From NCBI GenBank assembly GCA_964401835.1, contig CAYNZP010000011.1:1-64000 (forward strand): a stretch of 64,000 nucleotides of DNA, written 5' to 3'. Shown piece by piece: positions 50,818 to 60,270 of this stretch; within the stretch, counting starts at the first letter, position 1, and each line of letters opens with the position of its first letter. Origin of the DNA: CAYNZP01 sp964401835 (GTDB taxonomy: Bacteria; Planctomycetota; Phycisphaerae; SM23-33). The notes below the pieces were generated by a model. It worked only from the letters and a program-made list of their open reading frames with translations, was not told the DNA's origin and made no database searches. The position numbers and the translations under genes were made by a program.

Positions 50818-52623
50818 CTATCCGACAGCTACCGGTTCACGTTGCTCGTCCGCAGAGACAGCCCTTGCCAGAGGCTCCAAAACATGGGGCGTGACGAAAC
50901 GGCACAACGCCGGGACGGTTCGATCCCCGTACCGGTAGTTCTTCTCGTAGAACATTGGTGGTTCGTAGGTCCAGCCTGCGGCAAGCCGCTTTCCTTCCTT
51001 GCGGACCTTCCACAATATGTATCGTCCGCCTATGGCCGCAAACAATCGTGACTTGAGTCCGAACTCGTAATGAAGATCCTTCAGGATGGCAGACATCTTC
51101 TTTCGCATCGTGATATTCTTGCTGTAGTAGAGCCTCATGGCCTTGATCGCTGCAGAGAATGCGGTCCCAAGCTCACTGGCCTCCCGTTCGTAGCGGCGCC
51201 GGATCCGCAAGTTCGGATGATTCTTGTAGCGTTTCCAGCCGGCCAGAGTCGTCCGCACGATCCTCGCCACGCTGGGGCCGTTGACTTCAAAATCGCGATC
51301 GAACGCCCGCCAAATGAACTCGCTTTCCTGTCCGTCAGCAATATAGGGATGGCGGTAGTTGAATATCAACTGTCCGTGAATGTCGGCCTCTTCATACTCG
51401 TCGGGATGCTTCATCCTGCCCAGGGCCGACAGCTCGGAATGAAGCGGCGTGCCGGGGATGGGAGTATAGAGCATGAACTGATGGAAGTCGGTATCATGCT
51501 GGACGGCGTAATCGATTGCCTGGTCCATATTCTCGGGCGTATGCTCTTCCAGGCCGATGATGCTTGAACCGAGCACGCGAATGCCATGTGATTGCAGCTC
51601 GCCTACCAGTTTCCGCGCGTCGATGCCGTGTAGCTTGGTATATTGGCTGTCCTGGCCCTCAAGGCCCATCCAAACCCATGATATCCCCAGTCCCACAAGC
51701 TGATCAAAGGTATACGAACGCAGCACGTTGGCGGAACTGAAGACATACAGAGCCCATGCTTTGTCGTGGAGTTCCATCAACTCCAGCAGCCGCAGTGCCC
51801 GTTTGCGGTGCAGCAGGAAGTTCTCGTCCATGATGAAGAAGGATTGAACCTGCATCGACTCTTCGAGCTGGCACATCACGTCGAACAGCTCATCGCCGGT
51901 TTCATAGAAGTTGATAAACTTTCCCTTGCCGCCGAACATAGCCGACGTGGAGCAGAAGTTGCATCCTAAAGGACAGCCTACCGACGGGATGATGGTAGCC
52001 GCTACATCGCCCGGGTTCTCCTTGAGAGTTATGCCCATGTTCCGCGTCCCGATGCCTGAAAAGATCATGGGATGCCGAACGGGTCGATCCTCATCTTCTC
52101 CAAGATATCGGCGGAACCATCGCACCCCTTCGCCCTTGACGATGATGTCCGCATCGATCCGAGCATCGAGGTCCGGCATGTTGGCGATGTGCCCTCCGAT
52201 AACGATAGTCGCGTCCGGCAGATATTGCCGCACCAGTTCGCACATTTTCCGAACCTTAAGTGTGTTTGGAATAATGCTGCTTATCCCGACGACGTCGTAG
52301 GAGTTGTCGCGGATCTCCTGGACGAAGCGGTCGAGTGTCGGGAAGTCCAGCAGCGTGCAAGGAGCCTCGATATTCGCCTGGATCAGCATCAGGCCCCAAC
52401 TGCGGTGAAACATTCGCAATGAGAACGGGCCCTGAACTCTGGTGACCTGGTTGTGGTATAACTCCATAGGGTTTATAGCCCGGCTGCCGTACTCGTCGTC
52501 CTGAGCGTACGGGCCGAACACGCTGCTCAACAGGACCTTCGCCTTGGATGCGAGCGGATGTGCCGGCTGCGGGGGCCGGGGAGCTTCTCTCTCTGCTTTA
52601 ATGATGTTAGCGTCTTGTATCAC
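50818..52623 (-). CDS. B12-binding radical SAM protein
   Basis: 601 residues, starting at GTG. The N-terminal cobalamin-binding-like domain covers about 60-180 (YDVVGISSIIPNTLKVRKMCELV and TIVIGGHIANMPDLDARI). The radical SAM core has CPLGCNFC (Cys-x3-Cys-x2-Cys, about 219-226). A C-terminal region of about 200 residues is helical and Arg-rich. Relatives modify lipids, hopanoids, antibiotics or cofactors; the target here is unknown. The gene is GC-rich and isolated, with a hairpin after it. Confidence 0.85.
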   Translation of the reverse strand: MIQDANIIKAEREAPRPPQPAHPLASKAKVLLSSVFGPYAQDDEYGSRAINPMELYHNQVTRVQGPFSLRMFHRSWGLMLIQANIEAPCTLLDFPTLDRFVQEIRDNSYDVVGISSIIPNTLKVRKMCELVRQYLPDATIVIGGHIANMPDLDARIDADIIVKGEGVRWFRRYLGEDEDRPVRHPMIFSGIGTRNMGITLKENPGDVAATIIPSVGCPLGCNFCSTSAMFGGKGKFINFYETGDELFDVMCQLEESMQVQSFFIMDENFLLHRKRALRLLELMELHDKAWALYVFSSANVLRSYTFDQLVGLGISWVWMGLEGQDSQYTKLHGIDARKLVGELQSHGIRVLGSSIIGLEEHTPENMDQAIDYAVQHDTDFHQFMLYTPIPGTPLHSELSALGRMKHPDEYEEADIHGQLIFNYRHPYIADGQESEFIWRAFDRDFEVNGPSVARIVRTTLAGWKRYKNHPNLRIRRRYEREASELGTAFSAAIKAMRLYYSKNITMRKKMSAILKDLHYEFGLKSRLFAAIGGRYILWKVRKEGKRLAAGWTYEPPMFYEKNYRYGDRTVPALCRFVTPHVLEPLARAVSADEQREPVAVG

Positions 52624-52802
52624 TTAACTTCTTTTCTGTATTGCCGTTACAAAGCCATCATTCCTCGATAGACCATCTTGGTGAACAACATACCTCTTGA
52701 TTCGTTACCAAGCAGCTGAGGATTATACCCGAACCGGACAAAAAAGAAGAGAAAAGTTGCGGGCATGGAAAACTGAGTTGGCTTTGGTTAGACTATTGAC
52801 CC

Positions 52803-53531
52803 ATGGCAAAAATTAAAAGACACGACGGAAGAGCTCCTAGCCAGCTCAGAACAGTAAAGATTACTCCAGGTTTTGTCCGTTCAGCTGACGGTTCGTGCCT
52901 GATGGAGATGGGCGGAACGAGGGTTATCTGCACGGCAAGCTTTGTCGAGGGTGTTCCGAAATGGCGAGAGAATACCGGCCTTGGATGGGTTACTGCGGAG
53001 TATGCAATGCTACCGGCCTCTACCGGGGCGAGGAAAAGACGCTCTGTCGGCAAACCTGACAGCAGAGGAGTCGAAATAGAACGTCTGATCGGCAGGGTTC
53101 TGCGAAGCGTCGTTCGCTTTGCCGCTCTGGGTGAAAACACAATTTACCTCGACTGCGACGTTCTGGAAGCTGACGGAGGGACGCGAACAGCTTCTATTAC
53201 GGGCGCCTACGTCGCTTTGGCGCTTGCGGTAAAGAAAGCTGCCGCAGCAGGTCTTTGCAGGCCCAGCGCATTAAAGGGCGCCGTAGCGGCTGTGTCTGTC
53301 GGCATTGTCGAAGGCGTTGCGGTACTTGATCTGGACTATGTGGAAGACTCAGCAGCTGACGTGGATATGAACATAGCTTTGACAAGCGGGGGTAAATTTG
53401 TCGAACTTCAGGGAACCAGCGAACAAAAGCCTTTCGACTCCAGCGACCTGTCAAAAATGCTCAGTCTTGCACGGCGAGGAATTAATAAGCTTCTAAAAGA
53501 ACAGCGAAAGGTTATTTCGGGAGGCAGGTAA
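52803..53531 (+). CDS. rph: ribonuclease PH
   Basis: 242 residues. DGRAPSQLRTVKITPGFVRSADGSCLMEMGGTRVICTAS and the RSVGKPDSRGVEIERLIGR segment match the family, with the DCDVLEADGGTRTASITG active site. It trims tRNA 3' ends by phosphorolysis. The ribosome site is weak. The next gene starts 2 bases after its stop, forming a run with a lipoprotein and rdgB. Confidence 0.95.
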   Translation: MAKIKRHDGRAPSQLRTVKITPGFVRSADGSCLMEMGGTRVICTASFVEGVPKWRENTGLGWVTAEYAMLPASTGARKRRSVGKPDSRGVEIERLIGRVLRSVVRFAALGENTIYLDCDVLEADGGTRTASITGAYVALALAVKKAAAAGLCRPSALKGAVAAVSVGIVEGVAVLDLDYVEDSAADVDMNIALTSGGKFVELQGTSEQKPFDSSDLSKMLSLARRGINKLLKEQRKVISGGR

Positions 53532-53533
53532 AA

Positions 53534-54352
53534 ATGAAATTTATTGCCCTAACCTTGGTAACACTGACAGCTGCCCTTTTGGTCGGTTGTCAGCACAGCG
53601 GAAATACACAACCGGCTGCGGGGCCAAGCCTTTTTTCGACCAAAAGCCACACTAATGGCGGGTATACTATTCTGCTGAAAACGTTTGGCGGGCCGGACCA
53701 TAACGCAGAAACGCGCAGGTATAAACAGGAAACCGAAAAACACGCAAAGTGGCGCGACCTTTACATTCTCCACGGCGATGGTAAGAGCGTGCTTTATCGC
53801 GGCAATTATAAATCTCTTGAATCCGGCCAAAAGACTCTCAAAAAGGTTAAGGAGTGGACAGCCCCGGCAGGCATGAACATTTACGCCAAGGCATTTATCG
53901 TGCCACTGCCCGGCTCGGATCCGGGCCCGGTGGAATGGAAAATTTCTAACACCGCCGGCAAATACACCTATCTGGTGGCAATTTTCTATGACGAACCGGA
54001 AGCGAAGCCCCCTTACATCGGGCGAAAAGAGTTTGCCGTGCAATATTGCCGGCAACTTCGCCAAGAGGGCGAGCAAGCTTACTTCCACCATGGCCCGTCC
54101 CAATCGTGGGTTACTATCGGTTCTTTCCCACCTGAGACGGTGGTAAAGGTTCAGCGGGGTGAGAAGATAAGATTCGAAATTCACGACAAACGTGTTGATG
54201 AGCTTGGCCAGAAATATCCTTTCCTTGCGGTAAATGGACGAACAGAAAAAAGATGGCAAATAAACGCTCAAACCAAAATGGCTGAACTTGCTCCGAGAAA
54301 ATGCGAACTGGTGGACATTCCCCGAAAAAAACCCGAAAGAAAGGTTCCCTAA
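53534..54352 (+). CDS. lipoprotein with repeated stress-like domains
   Basis: 272 residues. A signal peptide ends in the lipobox LLVGC (about residues 15-19). Two similar segments follow, each with a YTILL or YTYLVAIF strand and a Tyr/Lys-rich helix, separated by about 95 residues, so the mature protein probably contains a tandem domain. The family is not recognised. It lies 2 bases after rph and ends directly at the rdgB start. Confidence 0.75.
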   Translation: MKFIALTLVTLTAALLVGCQHSGNTQPAAGPSLFSTKSHTNGGYTILLKTFGGPDHNAETRRYKQETEKHAKWRDLYILHGDGKSVLYRGNYKSLESGQKTLKKVKEWTAPAGMNIYAKAFIVPLPGSDPGPVEWKISNTAGKYTYLVAIFYDEPEAKPPYIGRKEFAVQYCRQLRQEGEQAYFHHGPSQSWVTIGSFPPETVVKVQRGEKIRFEIHDKRVDELGQKYPFLAVNGRTEKRWQINAQTKMAELAPRKCELVDIPRKKPERKVP

Positions 54353-54994
54353 GTGAAAAGTCGTTCAATAGTCCTGGCCAGCCGGAATAAAGGAAAAGTT
54401 CGCGAAATTGAAGCTGTTCTGGCGCCGCTGGGAGTGAGGGTAAAAAGTCTTGATGATTACCCTGATATAACCGAGCCGGCTGAAGAAGGCGAGACTTTTG
54501 CCCAAAACGCGCGAGACAAAGCCATCTATTATGCCAAGGCTACCGGGCAATGGTGCCTGGCAGACGATTCCGGACTCGAAGTAGATGCCCTCGATGGCGC
54601 CCCCGGCGTTTACAGTGCACGCTGGTCAACTGACCAATGCGATGAAAATGCCCCGCGGGAGGTCATAACTAATGCCAATAACGAAAGATTGCTGCGAGAA
54701 CTTGCTGAAACACCGGACGAAAAAAGGACCGCACGGTTTGTTTGCCACCTTGCACTTGCAGAAGATGAGCGGGTAATTATCGAAACTTTCGACACACTAG
54801 AGGGAACGATTGCAAACCAGTTGCGTGGTAAGAATGGATTCGGATACGACCCCCTGTTTTTTCTGCCGCAGAGAAGCTGCACTGCAGCAGAGCTGACTGC
54901 CCAGGAAAAGAATGAGATAAGCCATCGGGGAAAGGCTGTGCGCCATTTCGCCAAACTTCTGGGAAGTTTTCTTACTGCCCAGCAAAACAAGTAA
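54353..54994 (+). CDS. rdgB: XTP/dITP pyrophosphatase
   Basis: 213 residues with a GTG start that directly follows the TAA of the lipoprotein gene. LASRNKGKVREIEAVL, the active-site DDSGLEVDALDGAPGVYSAR and the Gly-rich GKNGFGYDPLFF are diagnostic. It removes non-canonical purine nucleotides from the pool. The C-terminal SHRGKAVRHF is standard. A strong terminator hairpin follows. Confidence 0.95.
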   Translation: MKSRSIVLASRNKGKVREIEAVLAPLGVRVKSLDDYPDITEPAEEGETFAQNARDKAIYYAKATGQWCLADDSGLEVDALDGAPGVYSARWSTDQCDENAPREVITNANNERLLRELAETPDEKRTARFVCHLALAEDERVIIETFDTLEGTIANQLRGKNGFGYDPLFFLPQRSCTAAELTAQEKNEISHRGKAVRHFAKLLGSFLTAQQNK

Positions 54995-55027
54995 ACCTTG
55001 ACCAGGCTCTCTGCAAAGCTGTAATTA

Positions 55028-55070
55028 AAAAGGCCACGCTCAATTATTTGAACGTGACCTTTTATTTTTT
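55028..55070. terminator. terminator between rdgB and the secretin gene
   Basis: A 16-bp stem with two mismatches (55028-55043 and 55048-55063, core AAAAGG and CCTTTT) is flanked by an A run and a T tract to 55070. The genes converge here, so it may act for both. Confidence 0.85.
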
Positions 55071-55088
55071 CGTTACTCACCCTCAAAG

Positions 55089-58000
55089 TTACGGGAACTG
55101 ACGCTCCTCTTCTTCTCGTTGAATAATAATCTTCGGCTTGATGAGAATCAGCAGCGTCTGCTCGTCCCGAACCGTGCCGCGGTTTGTAAAGGCACGATTA
55201 ATGACGGGAACCTTGCTCAACAAAGGTACGCCCTGCTCGCGTTCCACCTCACCGGCAAGTTTCTGGCCGCCAAGAAGCAGCGTTCCTCCATCCGGAACCG
55301 AAACTGTCGTTTCAAGTCTCTGGACAGTAACGTTAGGCTGCTGAAGGAAACCAGAACCGAGGGGATTGCCTGCCGCGTCTGTTCCGGCAGCGGTTACAAC
55401 ATAGGTGGAAAAATTGTTAAGCAAAGTCACCTGAGGCCGAACTGTCAAGGTAACATAGCGCCTGTCTGCCGACACCGTAGCCTCAACATCCAGCACAGTA
55501 CCGGTATTGACATAGGCAGGCTCTGGGTCAAATGAAACCGCGTTTTCGGCCACAACAGGGGTAAGATCCCTGACATAGGACTGATAGGTGCCTATGCTCA
55601 CGTATGCCCGCTGACCGTTGAACAGGGTCAACCTGGGAGCCGTCAAGCTGCGAGTTGCGCTGTGGGCCTGTGTGGCCTGGATAAGGAAATCTACCTGGAT
55701 ATCATCCAGGAAGGTGCCTGCAACAGTCAGCGACTGGTTCCCCATCAGCCCGCCAATACTGTTTGGAACCGGCGTTGAAACTCCGAGCATATTAGTAAAC
55801 ACATTGGAACCCTGCAGGGCAGATATAGGTGTGAAATTATTGCTACCCGGCGGAGTTGTTCCCCATCCGCTTGTTCCGCCCTTGGTCGGTACTGTCGCTC
55901 CCGTCCATGGGTCGGTTACAGTTGTAGAACCAAGTGCCGAACCAATATTAAAGTAGAAATCCAGATCAATACCTATGCTGTTCAGGAAGCCGGTATTAAC
56001 AGTAATGAACCTCGCCTCGATGGCAACTTGCAGGGCCTTGGACTCTCTCAATTGGTTTATCAGGTCCAGTACCTTCCCATGATTTTCCTCTGTCTGGGTT
56101 ATTATCAACTGGCCATGCAAGTGACGAATGGAACCTGTCTCTCCCGGGCCCGCATTTTGGCCTATAATACGCCATGAATTCGGGTCAACCGTATCGGCAA
56201 TCATCTGAATGATTTCGTTTATCAATTCACCCTTCGAAAGAACTTCTCCCTCTTCTTCATCTCTGTCTTCATCAGCGAACAAATCACCACCACCGCCGCC
56301 GCCACCTTCTGCGCCAACATCTTCCAATTCCAAGCTCGGGCCTGCAAAATTAGGCACCCTGACGATGAGGTCGCGGACATCGTAAACTCGCGTTATTGTT
56401 CTTGTTTCGAGGTCGTCCTTTGTGGAAACGGTGATAACGCCTTCATCAACAACAAAACTAAGAGGTTGAAACCCGCCGACATCTTCAAGGATAACACGAA
56501 GAGCCTTTTCAAGCTTCACGTCGTCCAGCCTGATTGTTACCGGCGTGGACCTGTCGATGCCAAGCAAATCAAGCGACATCCACTTAACGTGGAAGTTCGC
56601 ACCAGAGACGTCCTGGAGAAAATCGATAACATCGCCAAATTCAGATTCATCAAATTCCAGCTTTTGGATGCGCTGGTTGAGTTTCGCTCGAACAGCCCTG
56701 TCAGCTTCAGACTCCACCCGTCCTGTAGCGCTGAATGGTTCACGAATCTTTGTGATTTCCTTCCAGTTTCGAGGATAGAGAAGAAGTTCATACCAGGGGA
56801 TCTCAGCCTCACGTAAATCAAGAAGTGACTTTTGCTCTTCGCGAAGCTGCGTCTTGTCTAAATCGCGCTCTTCCAGGGCAAGGATGAACTGCTCGACCAT
56901 TTCCTTCCTTCCAGCTGCCCAATTATCCTTTGGATCAAGCACAAGTATCCGGTCAAGCTCATCGGCTGCTGCTTCGTAATTATATTCTGCCAGGTGTGTC
57001 TCGGCATTTTCCCTGAATCTTTCTATTTTGGCCTGTCTTTCACCCTCGAGCTTTTGCTTTCGCTGCTGCTGCTGAATGCGAATTTGTTGCATTTGAATCT
57101 GGACTTGCTCTTTTTCCCATTCTTCGCGGCGCATTTCAACATATTTGAGTTGTTCATCCACTTCGAGCAGCTTAGCCTGATATTCCTGGGCGGTATAGTA
57201 AGTCTTGTTTGTTTCAAGAACGTTCTGTGCTACACGAGCGGCATCGGCTGCACTGTTAAACTCACCCTTGCTGTTTGCACGAGAAATAACTTCCCGGCTT
57301 CTTGTCATCGCTTTATCAAAGGCCAGGTCAGAAGCCTGACGAGAGATGCGGCGTCTTTCCTCAAGGCGGGTCAATGTGTTATTGCTAGTTACGCCCAAAG
57401 TCATCTTGCGTGACTGATCGAGTAGCTTCTGGGCTTGTTGAGAATCTGGATCAAGTGCCAGGGCCTGCTTGAAATAACCGACTGCCCTTTCCGGCTGAGA
57501 TTCATCCAGGGCGGCCTGGCCCCGCATGATAAGTTCATCAACCTGCTGCTGGCGGGCCTTGATGTCTTCCAACATTTTCTGTGCCCTGATCCGGCTGGCA
57601 TCATCTGCCTGGACAACTGGTTTGTCGGGCTCAGCCTTGACTTCGGTCTTAACAACCGCCGTCCCTGTTTTGGCTTCGACGGGTTGAGCTTTAATCTCGG
57701 GCACCTTTGGCGGAGCTGGTGCTGCCTTTGCCTGGGCTGCTGCGGCAAGCTCCAGCCGTTTCTTTACCAGTGCAAGCTGGGCCTTGGCATCCTGACGGGT
57801 CGGGCCATCGATATATTCACTGGCCGAGGCCTTGGCGAATAATTGTTCCGCTCTAGCGATATCACCGTCTTTGAGACTTTTAATGGCCATGCTGTAAGCC
57901 TCACGGGCTGACCGTTGCTTCCTGATTGCGGTATCGACCTTTCCAAGGTATTCATCGAGAACCTTCTTATCGGCTTGGCCGAGAGAGCTTCGGTCGATTT

Positions 58001-58175
58001 TGAGGAAAGAGGCTTTTGATGCCTGGAAGTCGAGGCTTTCGTACTGCGAAATGGCTTGCTTCAGTGTAGCTTTAGCCTGGTCTGAACTTGCGTCTTGGGC
58101 TTCAAGAGCACAGGTAAATGTTAAGATTAAAATGACTGGGATGGAAACTCGCAAAAATCGGCTAAGAGCTAGCAC
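55089..58175 (-). CDS. secretin (type IV pilus/type II secretion) with TPR-like N-terminus
   Basis: 1028 residues, starting at GTG with AAAGGAG upstream. A signal peptide (about 1-26) is followed by a helical region with TPR-like segments and coiled coils (about 40-440). An STN/N0-like domain lies at about 498-591, then an acidic Gly-rich insert (GGGGGGGD and DEDRDEEEGE), an N1-like fold, and the secretin barrel (about 735-1020). VPDGGTLLLGGQK and VPVINRAF are secretin signatures. It forms the outer-membrane pore. The long helical front is not found in typical PilQ. It is the last gene of the pilM operon. Confidence 0.9.
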   Translation of the reverse strand: MLALSRFLRVSIPVILILTFTCALEAQDASSDQAKATLKQAISQYESLDFQASKASFLKIDRSSLGQADKKVLDEYLGKVDTAIRKQRSAREAYSMAIKSLKDGDIARAEQLFAKASASEYIDGPTRQDAKAQLALVKKRLELAAAAQAKAAPAPPKVPEIKAQPVEAKTGTAVVKTEVKAEPDKPVVQADDASRIRAQKMLEDIKARQQQVDELIMRGQAALDESQPERAVGYFKQALALDPDSQQAQKLLDQSRKMTLGVTSNNTLTRLEERRRISRQASDLAFDKAMTRSREVISRANSKGEFNSAADAARVAQNVLETNKTYYTAQEYQAKLLEVDEQLKYVEMRREEWEKEQVQIQMQQIRIQQQQRKQKLEGERQAKIERFRENAETHLAEYNYEAAADELDRILVLDPKDNWAAGRKEMVEQFILALEERDLDKTQLREEQKSLLDLREAEIPWYELLLYPRNWKEITKIREPFSATGRVESEADRAVRAKLNQRIQKLEFDESEFGDVIDFLQDVSGANFHVKWMSLDLLGIDRSTPVTIRLDDVKLEKALRVILEDVGGFQPLSFVVDEGVITVSTKDDLETRTITRVYDVRDLIVRVPNFAGPSLELEDVGAEGGGGGGGDLFADEDRDEEEGEVLSKGELINEIIQMIADTVDPNSWRIIGQNAGPGETGSIRHLHGQLIITQTEENHGKVLDLINQLRESKALQVAIEARFITVNTGFLNSIGIDLDFYFNIGSALGSTTVTDPWTGATVPTKGGTSGWGTTPPGSNNFTPISALQGSNVFTNMLGVSTPVPNSIGGLMGNQSLTVAGTFLDDIQVDFLIQATQAHSATRSLTAPRLTLFNGQRAYVSIGTYQSYVRDLTPVVAENAVSFDPEPAYVNTGTVLDVEATVSADRRYVTLTVRPQVTLLNNFSTYVVTAAGTDAAGNPLGSGFLQQPNVTVQRLETTVSVPDGGTLLLGGQKLAGEVEREQGVPLLSKVPVINRAFTNRGTVRDEQTLLILIKPKIIIQREEEERQFP

Positions 58176-58431
58176 TGAAAAACTCCTTTCAATTGGCTCG
58201 CCGGAACCCGCAACAATATCGCCGCGTCAAAACAATCGGCTACCGGAGCAACCTTAAACATCGGTACTTAAAACTAATGCAGGCACTAGGTTATACACTT
58301 TTGGCAGGACAAAACTTCTTGTCCAATTCGTCGCCCCACAGGGCCACCAAGGTTGGTTAAAAGGCAGGGCCTTCTTGGCCGAAGAGGATACGCCACAAAC
58401 CACACATTTTGCAAGTTTAAAATTGCTTTAC

Positions 58432-60213
58432 CTAGTGTATATTGGCCGCTTTGACTTCCGCGTCCAGCTTCTTGTAGCTATCTGACTTCCTGTCATGGGC
58501 AAGGATACGGGTCTTTAGCTCGCCGTCCTCATCCAAATAGACCATTTCTGTAGTGGTTTTGGCAAACGTTCCCTTGTAAACAGTCTTATTGAAATCCAAT
58601 CCAACGACCATCGAACCAGTGGAAAAATCTACTTCTTCCTTCTGGTCTTCCTTAGTAGCTGGATTGACCAGCGTAACTTTCCTGGGTTGGCCTATGACAT
58701 CACCAACTCCGATAGTGAATGTCTTTTTTACCCGCTGGCCGAGGCTATACGCAAACACTGCGACCTTAACCGTTTGCGACATTCCAGTAGAACCTACCAG
58801 GTAAAAATCCGTCTCCTTGCCTATAGTTACGGGATCGGACCAGTCGCTAAAGGGTGTTTCGACAACAGCGACGCGAGCGTCCTCGGGCTGCTTAACCTCA
58901 TCATCCCAGGTTAATAGGGGGTTGATTAGTTTCAAGCGGACCCGATACCTGTAAGCCTTCGTGCTTTCCAGGGAAGTATCGTGGAACCACCCAAGGAGGT
59001 TGCCGCTTTCAATCTGCTCTGTAAGTGACGGATAGGTGGTTTCTTGCGGTATCTCGATCTCTCTTGGCTCATCACGCACAACTCTTGTCGGTGCTGCGGG
59101 AGTCCTGGTCCTTGGTATAGTAGTCCTGCGAACCGGCTGTCGTGTAGTAGTCCGGCGAGCGGTCGGCCTTCCCGGCATAGCCATGCCTGGATCATATGCG
59201 GCGCCTGGCCTGGCAGGGGTGGCGCGAGTGGGCTTGGGGGTTGTTCTGGCCGGGGCAGCTGTCGGCATCCTGGCGGCAACATCTGGCGCAGTAGGGGCAA
59301 ACGTCATGGTTCTTCTGGCAGCTGGAGTTTTTTCCATCCAGTCTTTACTTACCGATGTAACGGGTAGATTGATAACCCAACTCAGCCATTGCCGGCTAGG
59401 TGTGTGCCAGACATCCCAATAACCGGGTTCGAGGATGAATTCCTGCCAATCCACCGCTGCCATATTCTCCATCCAATTTCGAACACTGTCCGAATTAGAG
59501 CCTCTATACTTGGGGACTGGGGGCAATTGAATCGGACGGACGAATTCATCGACAACACTGGAAACCATCTTTACCTGCTTAGGAGCAGACCAGGAGCCAT
59601 CCGAAAGCCTTTCCTGAACTTCGGCTTCAACCCCTAGGCAAACAGCCTTCCATGTGATAGTGGTTCTGCGAAGCCTGTCGCGCCAAATGGACTTCAACTC
59701 TGATATGGGATAGACAAAGGCAACGTGTGCGGCAGCTACATCGGCGGGGTTTTCCATACGGACGAATTCCCGACCTGCCCATGTTTTTGGTTTTTGGGGC
59801 TTTGGTATAACCGACTGAATATCCGCTACTGTCGGTTTGTCGGGTATTTTCCTGCTCGTCTCTTCTCGAATTGCTGGCCGAGCCGATGAAATATCAACCA
59901 TTTCCCGGAATCCATCCAGCGATTTGAGGGAACGGTAATCTTCAATTATCCCTTCGTATGGAGGTAATGCCCGCGGTTCTGCGCTAGCTTTTTCGAAACT
60001 GTTTTGGAGTCTAAGTGAAACTTCGGACAATTCCGTGTCTACTTTGTCGGGAGCTACGGCCTTGGGCGTTCCAATTGGCTGTGGAACTTCTATCTCACGG
60101 GGCGACGATGTCACCCAATGAAAAATCGCATAAAGTAAAAAGATAAAACACACAAACAGCACGGCTTTTTCCAGGTGCTGTTCTAAGAAGTTCATGTCAG
60201 AACTCTTGGCCAT
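58432..60213 (-). CDS. bitopic pilus/secretion operon protein with Pro-rich linker
   Basis: 593 residues. One membrane helix lies near the N-terminus (about 15-33). After it come a periplasmic domain of about 250 residues and a long Pro/Thr/Arg/Ala-rich linker (about 300-375), then a C-terminal beta-rich domain (about 390-590). It is the third gene of the pilM operon, where inner-membrane and connecting proteins such as PilN, PilO and PilP normally lie. I cannot assign it to a named family. GAGGAAGCC precedes the ATG. Confidence 0.7.
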   Translation of the reverse strand: MAKSSDMNFLEQHLEKAVLFVCFIFLLYAIFHWVTSSPREIEVPQPIGTPKAVAPDKVDTELSEVSLRLQNSFEKASAEPRALPPYEGIIEDYRSLKSLDGFREMVDISSARPAIREETSRKIPDKPTVADIQSVIPKPQKPKTWAGREFVRMENPADVAAAHVAFVYPISELKSIWRDRLRRTTITWKAVCLGVEAEVQERLSDGSWSAPKQVKMVSSVVDEFVRPIQLPPVPKYRGSNSDSVRNWMENMAAVDWQEFILEPGYWDVWHTPSRQWLSWVINLPVTSVSKDWMEKTPAARRTMTFAPTAPDVAARMPTAAPARTTPKPTRATPARPGAAYDPGMAMPGRPTARRTTTRQPVRRTTIPRTRTPAAPTRVVRDEPREIEIPQETTYPSLTEQIESGNLLGWFHDTSLESTKAYRYRVRLKLINPLLTWDDEVKQPEDARVAVVETPFSDWSDPVTIGKETDFYLVGSTGMSQTVKVAVFAYSLGQRVKKTFTIGVGDVIGQPRKVTLVNPATKEDQKEEVDFSTGSMVVGLDFNKTVYKGTFAKTTTEMVYLDEDGELKTRILAHDRKSDSYKKLDAEVKAANIH

Positions 60214-60270
60214 ATTGGCTTCCTCAAATAACTTCTCTATAACTCAAAACTTCGAAAACAAAAACCTGCA